Assembly (NCBI GenBank): GCA_964448045.1
Contig: CAYUVF010000011.1
Span: 22,092 to 86,091, forward strand
Source of the DNA: CAYUVF01 sp964448045
Lineage (GTDB): Bacteria; Bacteroidota; Rhodothermia; Rhodothermales; Salinibacteraceae
DNA: 64,000 bases
Reading direction: 5' to 3'
The notes under the pieces were generated by a model. The model made no database searches. It was given only the letters and a program-made list of their open reading frames with translations, and was not told the DNA's origin. Shown in pieces: positions 7,908 through 16,272 of this stretch (within the stretch, counting starts at the first letter, position 1; every line of letters begins with the position of its first letter). The position numbers and the translations under genes are program-made.

Positions 7908-8789
7908 ATGCGTACTTTGCTTCGCTCCTCGTCAATTCTTGTCGGACTCGCCCTGCTGATCGGGGCGCTGCACGCGCCGAGGGCCACGGCTCAGCAGCGC
8001 GGGAACGATCTCCCGCGCGTCAGCCCCAACGCGGTGGTACAGCAGACCATCGGCATCACGAACGTGCGCATTGCGTATGGCCGGCCGAGCGTCCGCGGGC
8101 GCACCATCTTCGGCGGGCTCGTCTCGTACGATGAGGTCTGGCGCACGGGCGCCAACGAGGCCACCACGATCACCTTCTCCGACGACGTGAGGATTGAGGG
8201 CGAACCCGTCGAGGCCGGGCGCTACGGCCTCTTCACCATTCCCGACGAGGAAAGCTGGACGATCATCATCAACGACGTGGGCGAACAGTGGGGCGCGTTC
8301 AACTATGACGCAAGCCGCGACGTCGTCCGCGTCGAGGTAACGCCCGAGTCGACGGCGCGCCCGTGGGAGATGATGACCTTCACGTTCGAGTCGGTGACCG
8401 ATTCGAGCGCGCACGCTGTGCTCTCGTGGGCCGATACGCGCGTGCCCTTCCGCATCGATGTGAACACGACGGATGTTATCCGCCAGCGCGCCAACGAGGC
8501 GGCCGCCAACGCGAGCGACTGGCGAACGCCCTTCCAGTACGCCGCTTACGCGCTGCAAAACGACGCCATGATGGACGACGCGCTTCGGTGGGTCAACCGC
8601 TCGATTGAGTTGGAGGAAAACTTCAACAACCTGGCCGTGAAAGCGCAACTGCTGGCGACGATGGGCGAGTACGGCGAGGCGGTGTCCGTCGGTGAGCGCG
8701 CCGTGGAGATCGGGCAGTCGATGGACGAGGCGCCGCGCGGGTTGGAGCAGTTGCAGCAGAGCATCGACACCTGGGAAGCGCAGTTGTAA
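7908..8789 (+). CDS. DUF2911 domain periplasmic protein
   Basis: 293 residues with a signal peptide (about 1-29, ending ATAQ). The DUF2911 fold follows, with SPNAVVQQTIGITNVRIAYGRP, RTIFGGLVSYDEVWRTGANE and FTIPDEESWTIIIND, all family hallmarks. A helical TPR-like tail (about 195-293) contains DDALRWVNRSIELEENFNNL and GEYGEAVSVGERAVE. Members occur widely in Bacteroidota and have no established function. A start at ATG 7908 gives a good signal peptide; the open frame extends upstream without support. The DUF6503 protein gene follows at 64 bases. Confidence 0.85.
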   Translation: MRTLLRSSSILVGLALLIGALHAPRATAQQRGNDLPRVSPNAVVQQTIGITNVRIAYGRPSVRGRTIFGGLVSYDEVWRTGANEATTITFSDDVRIEGEPVEAGRYGLFTIPDEESWTIIINDVGEQWGAFNYDASRDVVRVEVTPESTARPWEMMTFTFESVTDSSAHAVLSWADTRVPFRIDVNTTDVIRQRANEAAANASDWRTPFQYAAYALQNDAMMDDALRWVNRSIELEENFNNLAVKAQLLATMGEYGEAVSVGERAVEIGQSMDEAPRGLEQLQQSIDTWEAQL

Positions 8790-8852
8790 CGCCGCCCCCG
8801 TCCGGGACACCGATGACGCCCACGCATCATCTCAGAACCGACGCCTGTGCTG

Positions 8853-9644
8853 ATGGCGCCTCGCCCCGTTTTCCACTGGCCCCTCCTCTGGCTGAGCACA
8901 CTGGCCTGCTGGGGCTTGATCGCCGCCTGCACCCCGGACTCGCCCGCCCCGCCCGCCGAGGCAATCATTGAGCAGGCTCTCGCCGCGCACGGCAGCGCCG
9001 CGCTCAACCCCGCCGTCGTCACGTTCGACTTCCGGGATGCGCACTTCCGCATCCGCCATGCGGGCGGGCGCTACCATTACCAACGCACGTATCGCGACTC
9101 GCTCGGGCGGGCCGTCCGCGAGGTCCTGAGCAACGACAGCCTCTACCGCGCCGTCGACGGCGAGCGCGTGACGCTCACGGAGGACGAGCGTCGCAGCGTC
9201 GAATCGGCCGTCAACTCGGTGACGTACTTTGCGCTGCTGCCCTACTTTCTGCAAGACGCCGCCGTTCAGCCCGATTACCTCGGCGTCGATACCGTGGCGG
9301 GCGCGCCGTACGATCAGGTGCGCGTGACCTTCCGGCAAGAAGGCGGCGGGCGCGACTGGCAGGACGTGTTCATGTACTGGTTCGATCCGTCCGATCACAC
9401 AATGGAGTATCTCGCCTACGCGTACGGCTTCGGCCCCGATGAGGCGTACGGCACCCGCTTTCGCGAAGCCTACAACGCGCGCACCGTCGAGGACATCCGC
9501 TTTGCCGACTATCGCAACTACACCACCGTGGGGGATACGCTGCGCGACCTGACGCGCTATCCCGCGCTGATGGCGCAGGACAGCCTGGAGCTCGTCTCCC
9601 GCGTCGAACTCGATAGCGTGCGCGTCCGCCCGCTCGATTCGTAG
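8853..9644 (+). CDS. DUF6503-like lipoprotein
   Basis: About 263 residues. The N terminus is a signal sequence with a possible lipobox (LIAAC, Cys near residue 26). The remainder resembles the DUF6503 family: IIEQALAAHGSAAL near the start, FDFRDAHFRIRHAGGRYHYQRTY, and FALLPYFLQDAAVQ in the middle. These are all-beta envelope proteins common in Bacteroidota, of unknown role and possibly lipid binding. Starts at GTG 8847 and ATG 8853 are two codons apart; the ATG is preferred. It is likely co-transcribed with the DUF2911 gene upstream. Confidence 0.75.
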   Translation: MAPRPVFHWPLLWLSTLACWGLIAACTPDSPAPPAEAIIEQALAAHGSAALNPAVVTFDFRDAHFRIRHAGGRYHYQRTYRDSLGRAVREVLSNDSLYRAVDGERVTLTEDERRSVESAVNSVTYFALLPYFLQDAAVQPDYLGVDTVAGAPYDQVRVTFRQEGGGRDWQDVFMYWFDPSDHTMEYLAYAYGFGPDEAYGTRFREAYNARTVEDIRFADYRNYTTVGDTLRDLTRYPALMAQDSLELVSRVELDSVRVRPLDS

Positions 9645-9735
9645 GAGGGTCGTTGCCCGGCGAATGGATGAACGAATCGGCGGATTGGGGGTACGCCATC
9701 TCCCGCCCTGTTGCCAGACGGATCTGCCGGCTGCC

Positions 9736-10875
9736 ATGACCGATCATCCCAACGTACCCGACTGGACCCGCGCCGTCCTCAAGGTCGGCAGCGCGCTCGT
9801 GGCGCCCGATGAGCGCGGATGCAGCACGAAGCATCTGCTGGCTATCGCGCGCCTTATCGCGGAGAGCCGCCGGGCCGGCCAGGAGGTCATCCTCGTCTCC
9901 TCGGGCGCGGTCGCCGCCGGGCGAGCTGCCCAGTCCGATCCGAATCCGCCCTCGACCATCCCCGAAAAGCAGGCCCTCGCCGCCATCGGCCAGCCGCTGT
10001 TGATGGCACACTGGCGCCGCCTGTTCGACGCGCCCTGCGCCCAGCTGTTGCTCACCTACGACGACCTCTATCACCGCACGCGCTATCTCAACGCCAAAAA
10101 CACACTGCGCGAGCTGCTCGGCCGGGGCGTGCTGCCGATCGTCAACGAGAACGACACCGTCGCTATCGACGAACTGAAGGTAGGCGACAACGACAACCTC
10201 GCCGCCCACGTCGCCGTGCTGGCTGAGGCCGATGCCCTCATTATCTGCAGCGACGTCGATGGCCTGTACGATGCCGATCCGCGCACCCACCCCGACGCCG
10301 AGCTCATCCGCGTCGTGGACCGTATCAACGACCGGATCTACGCCATGGCGGGCGATACACACAGCGCCGTGGCGACCGGCGGAATGCAGACTAAGATCGA
10401 AGCCGCCGAAAAAGCCACAGGCCGCGGCATTTCGACCCTGATCGTGAACGGCACGAAGGCCGAGCATCTGGATGCCCTGCGCGCGGGGCGCGTTCGCGGC
10501 ACGCTCTTCCGGCGCGTAGAGGATCCGCTCGCGGCACGCAAGCACTGGATGCTCCACGCCGTGCCCACCAGCGGGCGCATCTGGGTCGATGCCGGCGCCG
10601 CCCGTGCGCTGCGCACGGACGGCGCCTCGCTCCTGCCCTCCGGCATCACCAGCGTCGACGGCGGCTTCACGCACGGCGACGCTGTCGAAATCGTAACGGA
10701 CACCGACGCCGGCCCCGAAGTCATCGCCAAAGGATTCACGCAGTACGGCTCGCGCGACGTGATCCGCATCCGCGGCCGGCACAGCAACACCATCGCCGAC
10801 ATCCTCGGCCACGCCCCCGCTGATATCGTGGTGCACCGCGATGAACTGGTACTCCTCGACCGCCCCTCCTCCTGA
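9736..10875 (+). CDS. proB: Glutamate 5-kinase
   Basis: 379 residues. It phosphorylates L-glutamate to gamma-glutamyl phosphate, the first step of proline synthesis. The amino-acid kinase domain (about 10-260) shows AVLKVGSALV, the VILVSSGAVAAGR phosphate-binding loop, PIVNENDTVA, KVGDNDNLAAHVA and the GGMQTKIEAA nucleotide motif. A PUA domain occupies about 275-370 (GRIWVDAGAARAL ... GLTQYGSRDV-like), as in E. coli ProB. ATG 9736 is chosen because the kinase strand starts about 14 residues later; the frame is open to 9664. proA begins 34 bases downstream, so this is a proBA operon. Proline is also a compatible solute, which fits a salt-adapted host. Confidence 0.96.
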   Translation: MTDHPNVPDWTRAVLKVGSALVAPDERGCSTKHLLAIARLIAESRRAGQEVILVSSGAVAAGRAAQSDPNPPSTIPEKQALAAIGQPLLMAHWRRLFDAPCAQLLLTYDDLYHRTRYLNAKNTLRELLGRGVLPIVNENDTVAIDELKVGDNDNLAAHVAVLAEADALIICSDVDGLYDADPRTHPDAELIRVVDRINDRIYAMAGDTHSAVATGGMQTKIEAAEKATGRGISTLIVNGTKAEHLDALRAGRVRGTLFRRVEDPLAARKHWMLHAVPTSGRIWVDAGAARALRTDGASLLPSGITSVDGGFTHGDAVEIVTDTDAGPEVIAKGFTQYGSRDVIRIRGRHSNTIADILGHAPADIVVHRDELVLLDRPSS

Positions 10876-10908
10876 CGCTCCCGACCTGCATCACCTGCCC
10901 GATCTACC

Positions 10909-12210
10909 ATGCCCCGTACCCGGACCTCCGATTCGACCACCGACGTACCGCCCACCGCCGACCTCGCCGCGGCCTGCCGCGCGGCGAGCCGGCACGTCGC
11001 CCAGCTTGACACGGCGACCAAAAATCGCGTGCTGGAGGACATGGCCGATCGGCTGATCGCCCACGAAGCCGTCATTCTCGACGCCAACGCCCGCGATCTC
11101 GAATACGCCCGCGAGCACGACATCACCGCGGCGATGATCGATCGGCTGGAGCTCAACGCCGAGCGCATCGCAAAAATGGCCGATGCGCTTCGCGAGGTCG
11201 CCTCGTTCGAAGATCCGGTGGGCGAGATGGCAAACGTGCGCCGCCGCCCAAGCGGCATTGAAGTCGGCAAAATGCGCATTCCGCTCGGCGTGATCGCGAT
11301 GATCTATGAGTCGCGCCCCAACGTGACAGCCGACGCCGCCGGACTCTGCTTCAAAGCGGGCAACGGCGTCATCCTGCGCGGCGGCTCGGAGGCCTTCCAC
11401 TCAAACCATGCCATCGCCGACGCGCTCCACGAGGCGCTCGATGCGAACGGTATTCCGCCCGCCGCCATCACGCTCCTGCCGACCACAGATCGGTCCGCCA
11501 TCACCGAGCTGATCCAGTGCGACGACTCGATCGACCTCGTCATCCCGCGCGGCGGCGAAGGGCTGATCCGCTTCGTAGACGAAAACAGCCACATCCCCGT
11601 CATCAAACACTACAAGGGCGTGTGCCACCTGTACGTGGACCGCGCGGCGGATCTGGAGGTGGCGATGCGTCTGCTCATCGATGGGAAACTCTCGCGGCAG
11701 GCCGTGTGCAACGCGCTGGAAACGCTGCTCGTGCACGCCAACGTGGCCGACGACTTCCTGTCGCGCGCACACGAGAAGCTGGATGAGGCCGGCGTAGAGC
11801 TTCGCGGATGCGACCGCACGTGTGAGGTGCTGCCCGACGTGACGCCCGCCACCGATGACGACTACGCCGCCGAATTCCTCGGGCCCATCCTCGCCGTGAA
11901 GGTGGTGGACGACTACGACGCCGCGACCGACCACATCGCCCGCTTCGGCTCGAATCACACCGACGTCATCGCGACCGACGACCTGCCGACGGCCCGCCGC
12001 TTCACGCGCGAGGTCAACTCCTCCGTGGTGCTCGTCAACGCCTCGTCGCGCTTCTCGGATGGCGGCCAGCTCGGCCTCGGCGCGGAGATCGGCATCTCGA
12101 CGACCAAGCTGCACGCCTTTGGACCGATGGGGCTGGAGGCACTCACGACCGAGAAGTTCGTCGTGCACGGTCAGGGCGAAACGCGCCACGACCTCGCGGA
12201 GCTGACGTGA
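10909..12210 (+). CDS. proA: Gamma-glutamyl phosphate reductase
   Basis: 433 residues of the aldehyde dehydrogenase superfamily. It reduces gamma-glutamyl phosphate to glutamate semialdehyde with NADPH. Visible motifs are IPLGVIAMIYESRPNVT, GNGVILRGGSEAFHSN, VIPRGGEGLIRFV and the catalytic-cysteine strand SRQAVCNALETLLVH. The C terminus has NSSVVLVNASSRFSDG and GLGAEIGISTTKLHAFGPMG, all typical. It is second in the proBA pair. Its stop codon is followed within a few bases by an octamer tandem repeat. Confidence 0.97.
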   Translation: MPRTRTSDSTTDVPPTADLAAACRAASRHVAQLDTATKNRVLEDMADRLIAHEAVILDANARDLEYAREHDITAAMIDRLELNAERIAKMADALREVASFEDPVGEMANVRRRPSGIEVGKMRIPLGVIAMIYESRPNVTADAAGLCFKAGNGVILRGGSEAFHSNHAIADALHEALDANGIPPAAITLLPTTDRSAITELIQCDDSIDLVIPRGGEGLIRFVDENSHIPVIKHYKGVCHLYVDRAADLEVAMRLLIDGKLSRQAVCNALETLLVHANVADDFLSRAHEKLDEAGVELRGCDRTCEVLPDVTPATDDDYAAEFLGPILAVKVVDDYDAATDHIARFGSNHTDVIATDDLPTARRFTREVNSSVVLVNASSRFSDGGQLGLGAEIGISTTKLHAFGPMGLEALTTEKFVVHGQGETRHDLAELT

Positions 12211-12215
12211 TTTGC

Positions 12216-12298
12216 GTGTGGGCGTGTGGGCGTGAGGGTGGATGGGCGACAGGGCGCATTAGCACAAGAGATCGGACCACTACGCCCAAACGCCCTCT
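12216..12298 (+). repeat. GTGTGGGC octamer tandem array after proA
   Basis: Five consecutive eight-base units, GTGTGGGC, GTGTGGGC, GTGAGGGT, GGATGGGC and GACAGGGC, occupy 12216-12255. An inverted remnant (TACGCCCAAACGCCC) lies at 12284-12298. The array fills most of the gap between proA and the convergent TauE gene. The same octamer family occurs in frame inside RND pump 2. Confidence 0.8.
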
Positions 12299-12304
12299 CT
12301 CCAA

Positions 12305-13063
12305 TCACCCGACCACCTCGTCGAGCAGCAACACAAGGGCGACGATCACAATCCCGCCCAGCACGCGTCGCATCGTGCGCGGCGACAGCCACGACGCGCC
12401 CAGCCGCGCCCCAAGCACCGCCCCGAGGCCGACGGCTACGGCGAGCGGGAGCAGATCGGCCGCCTCCACGGCGTAGTGCTGCATCCGAGCGGCGAGGCCG
12501 GAAACCGAGTTGATCCACGTGAACACGACCCCGCAGGCCGCCGCTTCGCGCTCGGTGCCGAGGTCGAAGATGATGATCAGCGGAACGAGATAGATGCCGC
12601 CGCCGATCCCCACAATGCCCGCAAGCAGTCCCAGCACCGTGCCGATGCCCAGCGAGAGCCCGACCTGCTGTCGCCGGCTGAGCTCCCAATCGAGCGCGAC
12701 GCGATGGCCGGCGAAGATCCGAAGGACCACGAGCACCAGCGTCACGAACAGCACGCCGTAAAACACGTCTGGGGCCACCGGCAGCGAGCCGCCCACATAC
12801 GCGGCGGGCACGGACGTAAGCACGAACGGACCCATGAGCGAGGCGCGTCCGTGCCGGGCTTGCAGGAAGATGAAGCTGCCGACCGTAGTGGCGATCACGT
12901 TCAGCGAAAGCGAGACGGTCGGAATCGCCTGATAGCTCGCACCGAAGATCACGAGCAGTGCCGTGTAGGCCGTCCCGCCGCCGAGCCCCACCGCAGCGTA
13001 GGCCACCGACACGCCGAAGAAAAGCACGGCGAGTCCAATTGGAGAAATGAGAAGGGGTTCCAC
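12305..13063 (-). CDS. TauE/SafE family (DUF81) anion exporter
   Basis: 252 residues with about eight hydrophobic segments in two repeats. The first begins GLAVLFFGVSVAYAAVGLGGG and the second GLLAGIVGIGGGIYLVPLIII; the paired G-GGG motifs are the family signature. Members move sulfite, sulfoacetate or related anions across the inner membrane; the substrate here is unknown. The start is GTG 13063. It lies 36 bases downstream of the Mth938-like gene on the same strand, so the two may be co-transcribed. Confidence 0.88.
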   Translation of the reverse strand: MEPLLISPIGLAVLFFGVSVAYAAVGLGGGTAYTALLVIFGASYQAIPTVSLSLNVIATTVGSFIFLQARHGRASLMGPFVLTSVPAAYVGGSLPVAPDVFYGVLFVTLVLVVLRIFAGHRVALDWELSRRQQVGLSLGIGTVLGLLAGIVGIGGGIYLVPLIIIFDLGTEREAAACGVVFTWINSVSGLAARMQHYAVEAADLLPLAVAVGLGAVLGARLGASWLSPRTMRRVLGGIVIVALVLLLDEVVG

Positions 13064-13099
13064 GTCGTGAACCGGGGCGCTGGAGTCGCCCTGGGTTGA

Positions 13100-13477
13100 T
13101 TAACAGGTAGAGTGAAAGAGCCCGCCGACGGCTTCGCCTTCATCCCGGAGCTCGTTGTAGCGCTCGACGGCGTTTTCGGTCTGCAGCACATCGACGTCGA
13201 TGCCCTCATCCTCCAGCCAATCGAGCGTTTTCTGCTGCACGCGCAGTCGCTTATTGATGCCGCGGGACAGGATAACCGTTGTGGCACCGTGCTCCAGCAG
13301 CTCCTCGACATCGGCCGGCTGGATGCCCGGCACATGGCTCGTGCCCGTCTCATTCCAGTCCCACGCGCGACCGCCGCCGGGCCACAGCTTGGCATCTTTG
13401 AACGATTTGCCGTCGTCCGTTTCGATTTGTCCCCAGGACAGATGGGTGATACGCGGAGAGGATCCATTCGCAGCCAT
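13100..13477 (-). CDS. Mth938-like (AAMDC/NDUFAF3 fold) protein
   Basis: 125 residues, a complete Mth938 domain. It shows the early GKSFKDAKLWPGGGRAWDWNE loop, the central VILSRGINKRLRV strand-turn, and a closing helix after VDVLQTENAVERYNELRDEG. The fold is shared with the mitochondrial complex I assembly factor NDUFAF3 and human AAMDC. Stand-alone bacterial members have no agreed function. It is likely cytoplasmic, with no signal peptide. It shares its strand with the transporter gene downstream. Confidence 0.88.
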   Translation of the reverse strand: MAANGSSPRITHLSWGQIETDDGKSFKDAKLWPGGGRAWDWNETGTSHVPGIQPADVEELLEHGATTVILSRGINKRLRVQQKTLDWLEDEGIDVDVLQTENAVERYNELRDEGEAVGGLFHSTC

Positions 13478-13555
13478 GGCTCATTCGGGGCTGATTCGTG
13501 GAGGTATCGCGCATGACTGATACCGGCGCGCGGGACTGCGTGATTCACCGGCGCG

Positions 13556-14956
13556 TCACTCGACGATCGTGCAGTCCCCCGTTTCGTAGGCCACGCGTAG
13601 CGCCTCGGTGGCATCGCCGCGAAGCACCTCGGGCGCCTGATTACTCCACACGGCCACCCCGATGCTCACGCCGCCCTCCAGCGCGCCTGAAGCCTGCCCC
13701 ATCTCCTCTTGGAGCCGCTCGGCCCAGGGCTCGACATCGGCCGCGGCGCCGTGGTAGAAGACCCCGAACGTCAGTTCCCCGAAGCGCTCGATCCGGCTCT
13801 CCGGCGCCAGTGCGCGGAGGCGATCCCGCAACTCATCTTCGGCCGCGGCGACCGCTTCCGCCCCCTCCTCAGCGATGCGCTCGGCCCGGTTGAGGTGCAC
13901 GAGCGCCAGCGCGAGGTGCTGCTCGGTGGAGTCGACGCGCGCCATCTCTTCGGCGATAATTTCGCTGCGGGGCCGCGGCGAAGCGCCGTCGCCCGCAGGG
14001 CCGGCCGAGGCGTTGGCAGATGACCCGGCCGACGGATCGGCAGCCTGCTCCGGCTCCAGCGCTTCGGACGCAGCCGGACTCGGCTCGGAAGGGGCGGCCT
14101 CGGCCTCAATCAGCAGGCTGAGACCCTCGGCAAAGCGCGTTAGCAGGCGGCGGGCGCGGCGGGACGCGAGGGGCGCATCGTCGGGCCCATCAACGAGCAC
14201 AAAGTACGACGACGTCTCCGAGCGCGGTACCGGGGCAACGGCCAGCTGCGTGACGGAAGAAGAGCCGGTGTAGTATCCCAGCGCTGCGCGCGGCACCGCG
14301 TCGCCAACGATCTGCACGGTTACCTCTTGCTGCGACATCCCCGCCGTGAGTAGCGGCTCGTCCGTCGTGAACGTCGTTCCAGCTGGATGCACGTCGCTGG
14401 CGGTGCTTCGGATACCCTCGATGCGGTACTCCAGCGCCATCTCATCCTGCACGAGCAGGCAGGCCGTCCGCGCTCTCAGGACGCGCCGCAACGCCTCCAG
14501 ATATGGCCCTACAGCGGAGGGATCTTCCGCCTCGGCACCGGTGGACACAGAAGCCGACTCGTCCGACGCGCGCGCTGGAGCGGCTGAATGCGTGGATTCC
14601 GAACGAGAGGCCTCGGAAGCGGTCGATGGCTTGGATGAGGCGGGCGGAGCCGACGCTTGTTCCGCCTCGCCCAGCGCCTCTGCTGGCGCTTCCGGGGGCT
14701 CATCGCGGGTCTGCTGCTTCGGCCGCACATCCATGATGCCCAGCTCGCGCAACTCCTTTTCCCGCTCCTTCGAGCCCGCGTCTCCTTTCCGCTGATACTG
14801 TTTGGTTTCGCTGTACATCTGCCACAGATGCGACGCGAGCGCGCCAACAGCAACGATGAGCAGAGCACCAGCCGCCCAGTAAAGCCAGGGTTGATCGAGC
14901 ACGAACGAAAGTACGGCAATGAGGACGGCCAACAGGATGAGCACGATACGCATCAT
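13556..14956 (-). CDS. Membrane-anchored GAF-like protein with degenerate GGDEF-like C-terminal domain
   Basis: 466 residues. Two transmembrane helices (about 3-20 and 26-46) are followed by a charged coil (about 53-75) and an Ala/Ser/Pro/Glu-rich linker (about 78-145). A GAF-like sensory domain covers about 150-295 (YLEALRRVLRARTACLLVQDE ... FVLVDGPDDAPLASRRARRLL). After a second Ala/Ser/Gly-rich linker, residues about 345-466 resemble the diguanylate cyclase fold: a RIERFGELTFGVF strand-turn-strand and the closing GGVSIGVAVW. The GGDEF position reads FGELT, so cyclase activity is not expected. The domain calls are by eye and tentative. The gene stands alone on the minus strand. Confidence 0.6.
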   Translation of the reverse strand: MMRIVLILLAVLIAVLSFVLDQPWLYWAAGALLIVAVGALASHLWQMYSETKQYQRKGDAGSKEREKELRELGIMDVRPKQQTRDEPPEAPAEALGEAEQASAPPASSKPSTASEASRSESTHSAAPARASDESASVSTGAEAEDPSAVGPYLEALRRVLRARTACLLVQDEMALEYRIEGIRSTASDVHPAGTTFTTDEPLLTAGMSQQEVTVQIVGDAVPRAALGYYTGSSSVTQLAVAPVPRSETSSYFVLVDGPDDAPLASRRARRLLTRFAEGLSLLIEAEAAPSEPSPAASEALEPEQAADPSAGSSANASAGPAGDGASPRPRSEIIAEEMARVDSTEQHLALALVHLNRAERIAEEGAEAVAAAEDELRDRLRALAPESRIERFGELTFGVFYHGAAADVEPWAERLQEEMGQASGALEGGVSIGVAVWSNQAPEVLRGDATEALRVAYETGDCTIVE

Positions 14957-15033
14957 ACGACGCCGCAGCTGGCCGGTCCAAGGTGAAAGGCACAGTTATT
15001 GAACCACTAATCTACCGGCACCCGCCGGAAAAG

Positions 15034-16266
15034 TCAACCGGATTCACCCGCTCTTCTGACCTGGCTCAGCCCCGGCTGGCAGCGGCCCACATCCGGCTCA
15101 TTCGTCTCGATCGTATCCGCCTCGGCAGGCCGTTCGATTTCGGGCAGGCGTAGGGGTAGATCGGAGCCTTCCGGAATCGGATTGGGCTCGGCCCAAAGCG
15201 CGCCGTCGTAGCTCTCCATCACCACGCGGTCGCCGGCACGGCCCCGTACGTAGCTCCGGTTGAGCGGCACCTTGCCGTGCGGCGTATCGAGCACGTACGT
15301 CGGGATCGCGAAGCCCGAGGTGCGCCCGCGCAGCTGCCGCATGATGTGCATGCCCGCCTCGATGGGTGTGCGCAGGTGCGCCGTGCCGCCGATGACCTGC
15401 GCCTGGTAGAGGTAGTACGGGCGGACGCGCATCTGCACGAGCCCCTCGTTGAGCGCCTTCATCGTCGCCACATCATCGTTGATGCCGCGCAAGAGCACCG
15501 TCTGATTGCCCACCGGCACGCCGGCCGATTTCAGCTTATCGATGGCCGCGGCTGCATCGTCCGTGAGCTCCTTCGGATGGTTGAAGTGGGTGTTGATCCA
15601 GATAGGATGGTACTGCTCCAAGAGCGCGCACAGTTCGTCCGTGATGCGATACGGCAGTTTCACGGGCATCCGCGAGCCAAAGCGGATGAGCTCGACGTGG
15701 TCGATGGCGCGGAGGCGGCTCAGCAGCCACTCCAGATGGCGCGTGTTGAACGTCAGTGGGTCGCCCCCGGTGAGCAGCACGTCGCGAATTTCGTCGTGCG
15801 CGGCGATGTAGTCGATGGCTTCCTGCAGCTCATCGGTGCGCATGAAGAAATCCGCATCGCCCACCATGCGTTTGCGCAGGCAGTAGCGGCAGTAGATGGC
15901 GCACTCGGCGGTGACGCAGAAGGCCACCCGGTCCTCGTAGTTGTGGATCAGGTTTTTGACGGGCGAGTGGGCCACTTCTCCGAGCGGATCCTGCACACCG
16001 ACGATGTCGGGCGCCAGCTCATCGGGATGGGGCACCACCTGCCGGCGCACCGGGCACGACGGGTCGTCCGGGTCCATCAGCCGGGCGTAGTACGGGGTGA
16101 TGGTCCACCGGAAGACGTCTTTGGTCGCCTCGATGGCCCGCAGCTCCTCCGGCGTCGGGTTGATCCAGCGGTGGAGGGCCTCGGCGCTGTGGATGCGGTT
16201 CTGCATCTGCCAGCGCCAGTCGCTCCACCTCGGATGGTCGGGTGCGGTATGTCGATCGAGCGGCAT
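15034..16266 (-). CDS. KamA-family radical SAM amino acid 2,3-aminomutase
   Basis: 410 residues, matching clostridial lysine 2,3-aminomutase in length. The iron-sulfur motif CAIYCRYC (CxxxCxxC) is followed by LRKRMVGD. DVLLTGGDPL and GVPVGNQTVLLRGINDD are family hallmarks. The pyridoxal-phosphate lysine is K332 in TPHGKVP, which is shorter than the usual PGGGGK. Of the two aspartates that hold the side-chain amino group of lysine in the clostridial enzyme, the second is kept (D327) but the first is Gln (Q290), at the same 37-residue spacing. The substrate may therefore not be lysine. Its start lies six bases from the stop of the upstream ATP-grasp gene, so the two are almost certainly co-transcribed. 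Confidence 0.9.
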   Translation of the reverse strand: MPLDRHTAPDHPRWSDWRWQMQNRIHSAEALHRWINPTPEELRAIEATKDVFRWTITPYYARLMDPDDPSCPVRRQVVPHPDELAPDIVGVQDPLGEVAHSPVKNLIHNYEDRVAFCVTAECAIYCRYCLRKRMVGDADFFMRTDELQEAIDYIAAHDEIRDVLLTGGDPLTFNTRHLEWLLSRLRAIDHVELIRFGSRMPVKLPYRITDELCALLEQYHPIWINTHFNHPKELTDDAAAAIDKLKSAGVPVGNQTVLLRGINDDVATMKALNEGLVQMRVRPYYLYQAQVIGGTAHLRTPIEAGMHIMRQLRGRTSGFAIPTYVLDTPHGKVPLNRSYVRGRAGDRVVMESYDGALWAEPNPIPEGSDLPLRLPEIERPAEADTIETNEPDVGRCQPGLSQVRRAGESG

Positions 16267-16272
16267 GGCAAG

